IMG/VR virus record: IMGVR_UViG_3300028399_000005
Location: 19,943 to 83,942 of that record
Strand: one strand, 5' to 3'
From: a virus
DNA: 64,000 nucleotides
Within the stretch, counting starts at the first letter, position 1, and each line of letters starts with the position of its first letter. Shown piece after piece: positions 34,886 to 42,922 of this stretch. The translations under genes were made by a program, and so were the position numbers. A model generated the notes under the pieces. The model was not told where the DNA came from. It made no database searches and saw nothing but the letters and a program-made list of their open reading frames with translations.

Positions 34886-36343
34886 ATGACGAAAAATAAG
34901 AGCAAACGAAAAAAAGTAGTCAAAAACACGGAGACGCAAAACACTCGCACGTATTCGGACGTGCGCCGAATCAACGACGAGGAGATGCGGAAGATCCTCG
35001 AGGGCGTCGGGATGACGCCCCGCCACGAGGACGAGTGGTTGCGCGTGGCACGGCGCCACGAGATATTGAACGAGGGCGTAGAGCTTTTCATGAGTACTTC
35101 GGACATGAGTCCGAAGATCGCCGTTACGGCGACGCTCATGAGCCTCGCCTCGATGACCCGTCGAGAGCAACGCGTCGTCGTCATGCAAGGGTCGCCACAT
35201 CTCAACCTCTGGGCGACCGTGATCGGGATCTCGGGATGGGCTCGGAAGACGACCGCCGAGAAGATCTTGACGAAGCTCGTGAAAGAAGCGGAAGGGGAGT
35301 TTCTCCCCGCAAATTTCACGCCAGAAGCCATCATCTCGCACCTCTCGAAGAAGGCGCAAGGGCTTATCGTGAAAGACGAGATCTCGGGGCTCATAAAGGC
35401 GTTCCGCAAAGACCACAACGCGGATCTTCCCGAGGTGCTGAGCGAGATCTACGAGTGCAAGGATCGCGTCGAGCGCCACACGATCAGCCGAGGGCTCGAA
35501 GTCGTCGAGAACGCCTACGTGAACTGGTGGGGCGGGACAGCCGTGCACTACATCCGCCTGTTGCGGGACGATGACTGGAACCAAGGGTTCATGCATCGTT
35601 GGATCTATTGCCTCGACATCGACCTCATGCAGAAGAAAGTGCGCCCGCTGGTTTTCACGTCCGCCGAGCTCGACACCCGCATTCAAGACTTTGCGCAGAC
35701 CTTGAAGAAGGTGCGGGAAGTCCCCGTCGAGACGCTTATCCCCGCCGAGAAGACGAAGAAGTTCAAGACGCTCGAGCAAGAAAGCTTCGAAAAAGCGAAG
35801 CAGTACTATTCTCGGGACATTTTCGACATTGCGCACCCGTACTTTGCCAGGGTGCCGATCACGACGCTCAAGATAGCGGGGATCTTGCAAGTAGCAGACC
35901 TCGCTGGGAAGGGGAGCACGCTCGAACAGTTCGTCATCACGCCCGAGATCATGGACTTGGCGAGCGACCTCATGCGCTTGTACTTGCAAGAATTCGAAGC
36001 CCTCGTGGCGATCTTCAAGCGGACGGCGATCAGCGCACCGCCGACGACGGATCGGCGCAACCTCGGGTACTTCATCGAGACGCTCCGAAGCCTTGGGGGC
36101 GTTGCGAGGCAACAAGAGCTCCTCACGGCGCTCGGTTTTTCCTATGCGAAGTACCAGAAGCTCCTCGACACGCTCGTCGAGCGGGGGGACGTGGACGTCG
36201 GAAGGGTCGCAATTTCGGATCAGAAAGGAGCACCGCCCCGCCTCATCTGGCTCCGTTCCTATGCCTCGAACCTCGGCGACGCCGAGCAACTGTGGGTCGA
36301 GACGAAGGAGCTCCGAGACAAGGCATTGCGGGTCAAGAGTTGA
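34886..36343 (+). CDS. DUF3987-like ATPase, putative replicative helicase
   Basis: A 485-residue protein with a P-loop-like GISGWARKTTAEKIL and an acidic GLIVKDEISGLI, followed by EIYECKDRVERHTISRG, the layout of DUF3987-type helicase/primase-associated ATPases found on viruses and plasmids. The Walker A lacks the usual GKS, having RKTT. The C-terminus looks like a winged helix (AKYQKLLDTLVERGDVDVGR). It follows the clamp-loader gene with its own GGAG ribosome site, so it is probably the fork helicase. Confidence 0.6.
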   Translation: MTKNKSKRKKVVKNTETQNTRTYSDVRRINDEEMRKILEGVGMTPRHEDEWLRVARRHEILNEGVELFMSTSDMSPKIAVTATLMSLASMTRREQRVVVMQGSPHLNLWATVIGISGWARKTTAEKILTKLVKEAEGEFLPANFTPEAIISHLSKKAQGLIVKDEISGLIKAFRKDHNADLPEVLSEIYECKDRVERHTISRGLEVVENAYVNWWGGTAVHYIRLLRDDDWNQGFMHRWIYCLDIDLMQKKVRPLVFTSAELDTRIQDFAQTLKKVREVPVETLIPAEKTKKFKTLEQESFEKAKQYYSRDIFDIAHPYFARVPITTLKIAGILQVADLAGKGSTLEQFVITPEIMDLASDLMRLYLQEFEALVAIFKRTAISAPPTTDRRNLGYFIETLRSLGGVARQQELLTALGFSYAKYQKLLDTLVERGDVDVGRVAISDQKGAPPRLIWLRSYASNLGDAEQLWVETKELRDKALRVKS

Positions 36344-36345
36344 TT

Positions 36346-36355
36346 CGTTACAACG
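36346..36355. promoter_or_regulatory. CGTTACAACG palindrome variant
   Basis: Followed after about 10 nt by TTTTTATATTA, then the ATG at 36397. Confidence 0.65.
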
Positions 36356-36396
36356 CCCCGCTTTCTTTTTATATTATTGCTAATCGTTTTTCAATC

Positions 36397-37323
36397 ATGG
36401 AACACTTGGTTTTTCATGCGGAAGAAAAAGACGGAAACGTCCGTTACCGATCAACGAAACGAAACGACGTCGGGTCTCTCCGCACCACGGAAATGCGGAA
36501 CACAGTCCTCGTTGGCTCGTTCACCCAGACGGCGATTCCGATCGAGTGTCTTGAGCTAACGCCTCTTATTTCGGAACGATTGCATTATCACTTGGAATTG
36601 TGTAATTGCGAAGAGATGGCGCCAGAATATGGGCCACCTTATATTCTCGAACGAAACTACAGCGAGGGCTACGTCAAAGCAATGTGGCGGGACGATTTTT
36701 GCGTAAACTGCAAAGCGGTCTTTCATTCGTTGGAAGACATCAAAGACCCGCTCTATGGTAATCCTTCGTTGCTCTTCGTGATCATCTACTACGATCCCGA
36801 TTCGAAGAAGACCGAGCTCGTCATCACGCGCCAATATTTCCGTTATTTGGCGTTCGACATCATGCGAAGAAAGAACCTTGCGAGAGACCAGCTAAAAGTC
36901 GTCATGGCGACGAGATGGTTCTACGTCAAGAAACCGATCCTCGAACTTGAATTTCTCTTCGACGGCAACATTGAGAAAGACTTGTTCGACTACGGCGGAG
37001 ACGATATGTTCGATGACCTCACAAAGAAGAAGTTCGAGGAAAGCACGTTTTCCTACGTGCGCTACGTCGGAAAGCGACCGATGGGGCAAACCGAGACGTT
37101 GGAACTGTCATTCCAAGAGTTATTAGACGAAATAAAAAAGTGCGACCTTGGAACGATGTTTTATCACAGGGAGTTTTTCTTGCATTACGGCGGGCAAAAA
37201 ATCCCCGCAAGGAAAACATTTGCATACGTCCCCGTTTCTGCGTACTTGAACGCAAAAGAGCTCGAAGCGGGCTATCGCTTTACGAAAAGACCGCGTAGAG
37301 CAGTTTTGTCTGTCGTCCCTTGA
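36397..37323 (+). CDS. hypothetical protein
   Basis: A 308-residue protein with some Cys (LCNCEEM, FCVNCKAVF) and a beta-rich body (PSLLFVIIYYDPDSKKTELV). Unknown. The start is set by the promoter; a much longer overlapping frame upstream is a shadow of the DUF3987-like gene. Confidence 0.6.
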   Translation: MEHLVFHAEEKDGNVRYRSTKRNDVGSLRTTEMRNTVLVGSFTQTAIPIECLELTPLISERLHYHLELCNCEEMAPEYGPPYILERNYSEGYVKAMWRDDFCVNCKAVFHSLEDIKDPLYGNPSLLFVIIYYDPDSKKTELVITRQYFRYLAFDIMRRKNLARDQLKVVMATRWFYVKKPILELEFLFDGNIEKDLFDYGGDDMFDDLTKKKFEESTFSYVRYVGKRPMGQTETLELSFQELLDEIKKCDLGTMFYHREFFLHYGGQKIPARKTFAYVPVSAYLNAKELEAGYRFTKRPRRAVLSVVP

Positions 37324-37382
37324 CTCCCTTGATGGTTAAAGTGAGTAAAAAGTCGGTTTAGTAAAAGCAAATAATTAAAAAA

Positions 37383-37505
37383 GTGGCGGTGCTCGCGAGC
37401 CTCGCACTCGCTCTCCTTTTCGGGCAGAGCCACCTTCTGCCCTATCCGCTTCCCCCGCGTGGTGGCTTGGGCGGGTTTCACGGAAAGGAGCGGGCTATTC
37501 CCAGC
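37383..37505 (+). ncRNA. GC-rich island, possible structured RNA
   Basis: A GC-rich block inside AT-rich flanks with no gene. A perfect 7-bp hairpin, GGGCAGA/UCUGCCC (37422-37442), has the loop GCCACCU, and GCCACC is complementary to GGUGGC at 37461-37466, so a pseudoknot can form. Further stems are GCGAG/CUCGC upstream and CCCGC/GCGGG downstream. It could be a small RNA or the 3' end of the 308-aa gene mRNA; strand and function are inferred. Confidence 0.4.
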
Positions 37506-37576
37506 ACCATGTTTATGTATTATCCCCCTCTATTATATGTTTTTCGGTATTTAAAAATTTTATGCTCCATTTGTCT

Positions 37577-37586
37577 CATTATAACG
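37577..37586. promoter_or_regulatory. CATTATAACG palindrome variant
   Basis: Followed after 10 nt by ATTTAATATG, about 50 nt before the ATG at 37648. Confidence 0.55.
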
Positions 37587-37647
37587 CTGAGCAATCATTT
37601 AATATGGCGGTACCGAGGCAAGAGACAAACGATTCGAGGTTCTGTGA

Positions 37648-37812
37648 ATGAAAACAACAGTCATAAAAGAAATCCCAGACCCTTGCCCGATTACGGGAAT
37701 AAACTGCTTTACGAAGAGAATTGCAAGCTCAGCGGACATATACATCGACAGGGGCTGTCCAGTTCTGGCTGACGACAAAAACTGTGATTACGTCATCCGA
37801 GAAGACAAATAG
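37648..37812 (+). CDS. 54-aa Cys-containing protein
   Basis: A short protein (MKTTVIKEIPDPCPITGINC at the start) with four cysteines, possibly one metal site. It is supported by the palindrome promoter and a GAGGT ribosome site before the ATG. Function unknown. Confidence 0.5.
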   Translation: MKTTVIKEIPDPCPITGINCFTKRIASSADIYIDRGCPVLADDKNCDYVIREDK

Positions 37813-37834
37813 TTCCCCATAGTGTTTTCCTTTT

Positions 37835-37866
37835 TGTTATAACAAAAACCGTTTCTCGTTATAACG
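37835..37866. promoter_or_regulatory. tandem palindromes TGTTATAACA and CGTTATAACG
   Basis: Two copies 12 nt apart (37835-37844 and 37857-37866). The second is followed after about 10 nt by ATTTAATAAC, then the ATG at 37914. The only tandem pair seen on one promoter. Confidence 0.65.
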
Positions 37867-37913
37867 GGAAATAATCATTTAATAACTCGTATTCAACATT
37901 TGGATTGATCCAC

Positions 37914-38957
37914 ATGACAAGCGAAGGAGACTTTTTTGCCATGGTAGAAAAGAAGAGCGAATCTAAAAAGGAGCCCGCCAAGGCACCCGCCGAGGCAAAC
38001 CAAGCGCAACCCCCCGCTTCGGCGGAACCAAAGCCCGCGGTCGCTCCGCAGACGACAGCACAAGCAGAGCTCTCGCTCTCGCAAGAGCTCATGGAAGACT
38101 TGCGTAACAAAGCAATAGAATTCGGCATTGATTTCACGGAAGTCGTGAAAATCGCCCAGTCAATCCTTGCAGACCCAGCGCTACAAGCACAAAGCCCCAA
38201 GCTCCGAGACCGCCTCGTGGCTGTGAACGTCAAAGTGCGCCTGCAACAAAAGCAAAAAACAAAGCAAATACCATTCTTGCTAATCGGGAAGGACAAGAAC
38301 TACTGGAAATCGAGCGGGAACATCTCTGGGAACGCCTACGGCATTTTTACAATCGAAGAGAACGGCGAGACCTCGCACTACCTCGGCAGAATCTCGCTCA
38401 ACGGCGAGGACGTCGAGAAACTCAACAAAGCCATCCTACTCGCACGGTACACCCCCTACGTCGAAATCCCCGAGAAGCGGGACAACGGGACGAACTTCCT
38501 CGTGGCGTTCTCAAACGAGCTGACCGATTTCGAAAATCCAGAGGTCTTGTCCATCTCTTATCCAGACTTGCTTGAGCGAGCCCTCGGGATCAGCCTCGCC
38601 TACAAGATCGAGGGCGAGGGCGGGTGCGGTCTCTCCGCCCTAAACGACAAGGGCTACCCGCTCCCATACGACCTCAAGGCGCTCTTAGTCATTGCTCAAA
38701 GCCCCCGCAAGATCGCTTCCACGCCCGACGACCTAAGCGTGAAAATCTCTACCCATGTGGCGACCGCCTTCTCGCTCGAGGGCGACGAGCAGATCCAACT
38801 ATGGATTCCAGACTTCCCAGAGTTCTTGAACTACGCACCCCTCAAGGAGCCATTGCTCGTGCTCGGCACTATCGCCGAGAGGCGCAAGAAGAACCAGTAC
38901 AGCGACGAGAACTACGTGATGAACGTCATCGCCGTCGTCCCACTGAGCGACTATTAG
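37914..38957 (+). CDS. hypothetical protein with N-terminal SEGDFF motif, possible ssDNA-binding
   Basis: A 347-residue protein. The N-terminus MTSEGDFFAMVEKK is followed by a Pro/Ala-rich disordered segment and then a folded beta-rich domain. The next gene product starts with the same ESEGDFF motif, so both may dock on one partner. Lying directly upstream of a RecA-like ATPase suggests a single-strand DNA-binding or recombination mediator role, which is inference. The ATG at 37914 is preferred over a TTG three codons earlier. Confidence 0.5.
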   Translation: MTSEGDFFAMVEKKSESKKEPAKAPAEANQAQPPASAEPKPAVAPQTTAQAELSLSQELMEDLRNKAIEFGIDFTEVVKIAQSILADPALQAQSPKLRDRLVAVNVKVRLQQKQKTKQIPFLLIGKDKNYWKSSGNISGNAYGIFTIEENGETSHYLGRISLNGEDVEKLNKAILLARYTPYVEIPEKRDNGTNFLVAFSNELTDFENPEVLSISYPDLLERALGISLAYKIEGEGGCGLSALNDKGYPLPYDLKALLVIAQSPRKIASTPDDLSVKISTHVATAFSLEGDEQIQLWIPDFPEFLNYAPLKEPLLVLGTIAERRKKNQYSDENYVMNVIAVVPLSDY

Positions 38958-38979
38958 TGTCGCCCGCGGAGGTGTGAGT

Positions 38980-39963
38980 GTGTCGAAAAAGCCCCAAGAA
39001 AGCGAGGGAGACTTCTTCTCGGCGATCGCCCCAGTGAAAAAGCCTGGGAGCACTTCGTCGGCGAGCGAAGCCCCCTCGCAACCCCCAGCCCAGACGGCGG
39101 TCGTTGCCACGCCCGCGAGCAAGGAACTACGAAAGCAAGCGATCCGAGACGAAGTAAGGACGGCGAAGCAACGAATCCGTGCCGAGCACGCACCGCCAGA
39201 AGGCCCGTCGCTGTTCCCCGTCCCCAAGCGGGCGACGATCACGATCTACGGCGCCAAGGGAAGCTCGAAGACCATGCTCTCGACCTACATCGCCCTTGCG
39301 TCGAGCAAGGGAAAGATCCTCATCATCACGTTCGAGACAACCGCCACGCGCAACACGATCGACCAGTTCTTCGACAAGTTCAAGGACAGAATCGACGTCT
39401 TAAGCCTTGACAGGCTCTTCGACTTCAATGACTCCGACGAAATGCTCAAGACCATGAGCGTCGCCGTGGACACGATCCTTGACGAGCTCCGAACCGCCGA
39501 GCAGAACCCCTACTCGTGGGTCATCCTCGAGGGCTTGCAAGAACTCAACCAAGTCGCCGAGGGCAAGATGCGCTACATGAACCAGCTCACCGCCTATCAA
39601 GGCGTCAAGAATCGCAACCTCTGGAAGGAGCGAAAGCTCTACCTCACGCAGATCTACAAGGCAATGCACCGAGCTTCGAAGAACGGCGTTATTTTCACGA
39701 GCCAAGAAGTAACGATCGAGGACGAGGACGGCAATCGGAAAGAGCCCGCATGGTACGGGATCATCAAGGAGCAGACGGACATCACAATCGAGACGAGGAA
39801 GAAAGTGGACTTTGGCTTGCAAGACTCGCAAGTGCGGTTTTTCGCAATCATACGGGACGACAAGATCACGGGCAAAACGGGGCAATGCGAGGTAACGAAC
39901 AAACCACAGGCGATCGTGGAATGGTTCCGTTCGGCGCAGAAGCCGTTCGAAATCGTGCTCTGA
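38980..39963 (+). CDS. RecA/RadB-like P-loop ATPase
   Basis: A 327-residue protein. After an N-terminal ESEGDFFSAI motif and a disordered linker comes a RecA-type core: Walker A YGAKGSSKTMLST and Walker B YSWVILEGLQEL. Short viral RecA-like ATPases serve recombination or fork loading. I prefer the GTG at 38980, with a GGAGGTG ribosome site 5 nt upstream, to the GTG two codons earlier. Second gene of an operon that runs to 40.8 kb. Confidence 0.7.
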   Translation: MSKKPQESEGDFFSAIAPVKKPGSTSSASEAPSQPPAQTAVVATPASKELRKQAIRDEVRTAKQRIRAEHAPPEGPSLFPVPKRATITIYGAKGSSKTMLSTYIALASSKGKILIITFETTATRNTIDQFFDKFKDRIDVLSLDRLFDFNDSDEMLKTMSVAVDTILDELRTAEQNPYSWVILEGLQELNQVAEGKMRYMNQLTAYQGVKNRNLWKERKLYLTQIYKAMHRASKNGVIFTSQEVTIEDEDGNRKEPAWYGIIKEQTDITIETRKKVDFGLQDSQVRFFAIIRDDKITGKTGQCEVTNKPQAIVEWFRSAQKPFEIVL

Positions 39964-39973
39964 GGTGTGCGCC

Positions 39974-40219
39974 ATGGTCTGGTACTACGTGAACTGCCGA
40001 AAATGCGGGGTCAAATGGGTCGGCACTGAAAGGCAGAAGGACGACGAAGTCGCCCGCCACGAAAAACTGGCGAAGTACGGGCTTTGCAAGCCCAAGAACT
40101 TGAAGGTCGAAGTCTGGAAGTGCGAGCGGTGCGGAGAACCGTACCGTCCGACTCTCAGCCCGCTGGTAACGTGCAAAAAGTGCTCTTCTCAAGCAAATAA
40201 ACATTACTTGAAGAAATGA
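39974..40219 (+). CDS. zinc-ribbon protein
   Basis: An 81-residue protein with three CxxC knuckles: NCRKCGVK, KCERCGEP and TCKKCSS. It is probably a nucleic-acid-binding zinc ribbon. The ATG at 39974 follows GAGGTG. Part of the operon with the RecA-like gene. Confidence 0.65.
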   Translation: MVWYYVNCRKCGVKWVGTERQKDDEVARHEKLAKYGLCKPKNLKVEVWKCERCGEPYRPTLSPLVTCKKCSSQANKHYLKK

Positions 40220-40236
40220 AAAGGTGATGAAAGAAA

Positions 40237-40674
40237 ATGCAATATGTCCCACAGTCTTATTTCGCAACGCCTGCGGACAGAATGCTCGAGCTTTATGAAT
40301 ACCAGCTCTGGCTCAAGGAACGCCTCACCAAGCACGAGTGCGCTATTTGCAACGGCCCGATCACGTTCGACACGTTCTACGTAACGCTCGACTCTGCGAA
40401 AGCCGTCAGCGTCGAGCTTGCGTTCCGCTTCCTAACCTCGCACGTCGAGCCACAGCGATACGACCTTGTTCTTTGCAAGCGTTGCTTCAACGAGACCAGA
40501 AAGGCAGTCCTCGACAAGATAGCCGTTCTTCGCCGAGAAAGCGAGAAAACGAAGCACCTCAATGATTACCTTAGGACGACGAAAAAGAGCCTCGAATCCG
40601 CTCAAAAATACCTCGAAATGAAGCTCGAAGAAATCAAGGAAGAGAAAGAGCAAAAAGCAGAGAACGACGACTAA
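40237..40674 (+). CDS. zinc-finger/coiled-coil protein
   Basis: A 145-residue protein with CAICNGPI and CKRCFNE knuckles (one zinc site) and a long charged coiled coil in the last 60 residues (KLEEIKEEKEQKAEN). Good AAGGTGATG ribosome site. Unknown, perhaps an adapter for the RecA-like or replication proteins. Confidence 0.6.
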   Translation: MQYVPQSYFATPADRMLELYEYQLWLKERLTKHECAICNGPITFDTFYVTLDSAKAVSVELAFRFLTSHVEPQRYDLVLCKRCFNETRKAVLDKIAVLRRESEKTKHLNDYLRTTKKSLESAQKYLEMKLEEIKEEKEQKAENDD

Positions 40675-40697
40675 AACTAAAGAAACGAGGTGATAAC

Positions 40698-40799
40698 GTG
40701 AACGAAGTAGACGAGGACTTGATTCTAAGAATAATACTGTTTTTAAACATAATCTTCTGGTTCGCGATCGGAGTGATACAAAGCGAGAAGAGACGATGA
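40698..40799 (+). CDS. 33-aa single-span membrane protein
   Basis: The GTG start at 40698 follows a strong GAGGTGAT ribosome site. The product has an acidic N-terminus (MNEVDEDL), one hydrophobic helix (ILFLNIIFWFAIGVIQ) and a basic end (SEKRR), the layout of a small membrane protein with its N-terminus outside. Function unknown; holin-like or host-interaction roles are possible. Confidence 0.5.
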   Translation: MNEVDEDLILRIILFLNIIFWFAIGVIQSEKRR

Positions 40800-40823
40800 T
40801 GTAGTTGTTGAAGACCCGTCTCA

Positions 40824-41402
40824 TTAGTAAACCGTGTGGACAAGCCAGCGCCTGTATGGTTTCAAGAACTCCTTGAGGTCGTCGGGCAAGAGCTCTTTCT
40901 CCGTGAACGAGACGCTCGCATCGGCGAGCTTCAACGAGTCCGCCCCGCCCGTGTGCTGGTGCGCCCGAAGCCTTTCGTAGAGGCGCACCACGATTTCTAT
41001 GATCACGTTTTTAACGGCGTCGGGGACGGTTTCCCCGCCCCACGTGTAGACGATTTCGACGTTCTGATTGCCGTCCTTGATTCTGCCATCCTTGAACTTT
41101 ATCTTGCCCGTTTGCTTGTACACGTAATAGTCCGTGCCTTCCGTGAGCGTTTTCGTCCCGACCTTGATGTTCGTAACGCTCGAGATCGGGGCGTAGCGGG
41201 TGTAGTAGTAAACCCTGGAAGAATCGCCGTCCCATTTCTCGGTCTCCGTCGTGAGCGAGTTCCACTTGCGCCGACAAAACGTGTCCACGGCGCCCTCGAC
41301 CCGCACGATCATGTCGTTTACGGCAGTCTGGTCGTTCGAATCGAGCGTTACGCCGAGCCTTGTCTGGACTTCTATTACTGTAACATATCTTGGGGTCGCC
41401 AT
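40824..41402 (-). CDS. gp6-like head-tail connector (adaptor)
   Basis: A 192-residue protein that fits HK97 gp6/SPP1 gp15-type connectors: a helical start with TRLGVTLDSNDQTAVNDMIV, a tryptophan strand (WNSLTTETEKWDGD), DFYVYKQTGKIKF-like beta strands, and a helical C-terminal end VPDAVKNVIIEIVVRLYERL. It joins the portal to the tail. It opens the morphogenesis block read leftward from 57 to 41 kb, though it is separated from the portal by 29 kb. Confidence 0.8.
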   Translation of the reverse strand: MATPRYVTVIEVQTRLGVTLDSNDQTAVNDMIVRVEGAVDTFCRRKWNSLTTETEKWDGDSSRVYYYTRYAPISSVTNIKVGTKTLTEGTDYYVYKQTGKIKFKDGRIKDGNQNVEIVYTWGGETVPDAVKNVIIEIVVRLYERLRAHQHTGGADSLKLADASVSFTEKELLPDDLKEFLKPYRRWLVHTVY

Positions 41403-41499
41403 GCTATGTAGTATAGCGTCGCGAGAATTTATAGTTTTATGCTTTTAAATGAGCGACTACAAAATGGAAGAAAAAGAAAGGAGAGGAAACGAGGAAACC

Positions 41500-41856
41500 T
41501 TAGCTTGCGACGAGGTCTCGGAGCGGGATTCTGTAAACACTGAACCCGCCATGTCTCTTCCACGGGTTGAAGTAATACCCGTGGCTCTCGGGCGACTCAC
41601 GCCAGGGCGGGAGATAGACCTCGTACATGTTTCGCTTTAGGTTCTCGGGTAGGTGCGGGAAGGGTTTCCGTGAGGAAATAACCCACATTCCGCGCTTCTT
41701 GTCATGGAGCACCTTCCCTCGGATTCCGAGGGAACGATTAAGCTCTCGAAGCTTATTCAGATATATTTCAACGGAAGGGGGCATGTCCTTCCGAATCCAC
41801 AGCGGACTCTTTTTAGAGCCCAGATTTAGATAGACGTCATACATTACTGGGTGCAT
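41500..41856 (-). CDS. hypothetical basic protein
   Basis: A 118-residue protein rich in Arg, Tyr and Pro (FNPWKRHGGFSVYRIPLRD at the end). Unknown. A class II promoter directly precedes the ATG at 41856. Confidence 0.55.
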   Translation of the reverse strand: MHPVMYDVYLNLGSKKSPLWIRKDMPPSVEIYLNKLRELNRSLGIRGKVLHDKKRGMWVISSRKPFPHLPENLKRNMYEVYLPPWRESPESHGYYFNPWKRHGGFSVYRIPLRDLVAS

Positions 41857-41895
41857 CAAAATACTATACGCACCACTAATATATAAGAATTGTGC
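41857..41895 (-). promoter_or_regulatory. class II promoter
   Basis: CACAATTC abuts TTATATATTAG; ATAGTATTTTG directly precedes the ATG. Confidence 0.6.
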
Positions 41896-41911
41896 TTCTT
41901 CTACGATTGTG

Positions 41912-41921
41912 CGTTATAACG
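41912..41921. promoter_or_regulatory. CGTTATAACG palindrome
   Basis: Followed after 11 nt by TTTTTATTG; leader of about 25-30 nt to the ATG at 41979. Confidence 0.65.
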
Positions 41922-41978
41922 GTGGGGATGGTTTTTATTGAGTGTATTGCAAACGAAAAACGAGGAAGTGATGTTTTA

Positions 41979-42206
41979 ATGCAGAGAGGCAGAATCTTGT
42001 GTCCAAAGCACTTGAAGGTTTTCCAGGCGGAGAAGAACGGTGTAACCGTCCGCTATGGCTATTATGCGGGGTATTTCCACGCCGACATCATGCGTTGCCC
42101 CGTCGAGGACTGCGACATGCGGGTCATCACGGGGCTCGGCGAAGAAATCTTCGACCCAGACTTCGAGCCCGAGATAAGCCCCACAAAACCTTATCTAAAC
42201 GATTGA
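41979..42206 (+). CDS. small zinc-site protein
   Basis: A 75-residue protein with CPKHLK and CPVEDC, a likely zinc knuckle, and an acidic C-terminus (EEIFDPDFEPEIS). A GAGGAAG ribosome site precedes the ATG. A T10 run at 42219-42228 may be its terminator. Unknown. Confidence 0.5.
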   Translation: MQRGRILCPKHLKVFQAEKNGVTVRYGYYAGYFHADIMRCPVEDCDMRVITGLGEEIFDPDFEPEISPTKPYLND

Positions 42207-42237
42207 TCCTCGCCCGTTTTTTTTTTGCATGCGTTTA

Positions 42238-42284
42238 TCACAACCTTTATATATTTCTCCTTCCTATATTATATTAGAGGAAGT
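42238..42284 (+). promoter_or_regulatory. class II promoter
   Basis: CACAACC abuts TTTATATATTT, then ATATTATATTAGAGGAAGT and the ATG at 42285. Confidence 0.75.
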
Positions 42285-42884
42285 ATGAGAGCGGGAAGAT
42301 TTATATCGAGCCAAGAAGTTATCGCCCTAACGCGGGGCGCAATCAGCCCCATCAACGATAGAGATGGGGTTTACTTCTTCATCGAACCTCAATCGGTCGT
42401 TGAGCTTAGCTTGCACACGAGGCATTTCCTCGTGGTCGCCGAGCTCGACGAATATCGACAAACAATAGCCTCTTACGTCAGAGACGTTTTCAGAGGCGAG
42501 GACATCTGGGAGCAAACAGATGAGGTCGTTGCCCCCCAATACGACCTTTCCGCCGTCAGAGCCATTTACTTGAGCGCAAATGTCATCGTTGCGCTCGTCG
42601 AAGAATATGGCTACATGACGAACAGCATCATCGAATTCGCCCAGCAACACTACGAGAGAGCCTTACAACAGCTCTCTCAAATCGAAGAGCCAACGTCTGT
42701 TGAGATCAGCCTCGAGCTCTTCTATGCGCTCGAAGAGCTGATCGAGAATGGCATCGAAGTCCAGTTCGTTGATAACTGGGCCGTTTCAGAAGCCTTCGCA
42801 GTCAGTATGAACAGGCTTCTGAACTTTGACGGACTCGACGAGAACGAGGCGCTGATCGACAGATTCATGAGCTTGATAGAATAA
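42285..42884 (+). CDS. hypothetical protein
   Basis: A 199-residue acidic, helical protein (ELFYALEELIENGIEVQFV near residue 145). Unknown; expressed from its own class II promoter and convergent with the secreted protein gene. Confidence 0.6.
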   Translation: MRAGRFISSQEVIALTRGAISPINDRDGVYFFIEPQSVVELSLHTRHFLVVAELDEYRQTIASYVRDVFRGEDIWEQTDEVVAPQYDLSAVRAIYLSANVIVALVEEYGYMTNSIIEFAQQHYERALQQLSQIEEPTSVEISLELFYALEELIENGIEVQFVDNWAVSEAFAVSMNRLLNFDGLDENEALIDRFMSLIE

Positions 42885-42922
42885 AAGCCCCTCGCCCTAT
42901 CCTTCTTTTTTCCAACCTTCGA

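Noticed and set aside
35599-36396. N-terminal extension of the 308-aa protein
   Set aside because: It reads the DUF3987-like gene in the wrong phase and crosses the promoter.
37604-37651. 15-aa upstream ORF ending in ATGA
   Set aside because: Its ATG overlaps the predicted TATA box, so it is unlikely to be transcribed.
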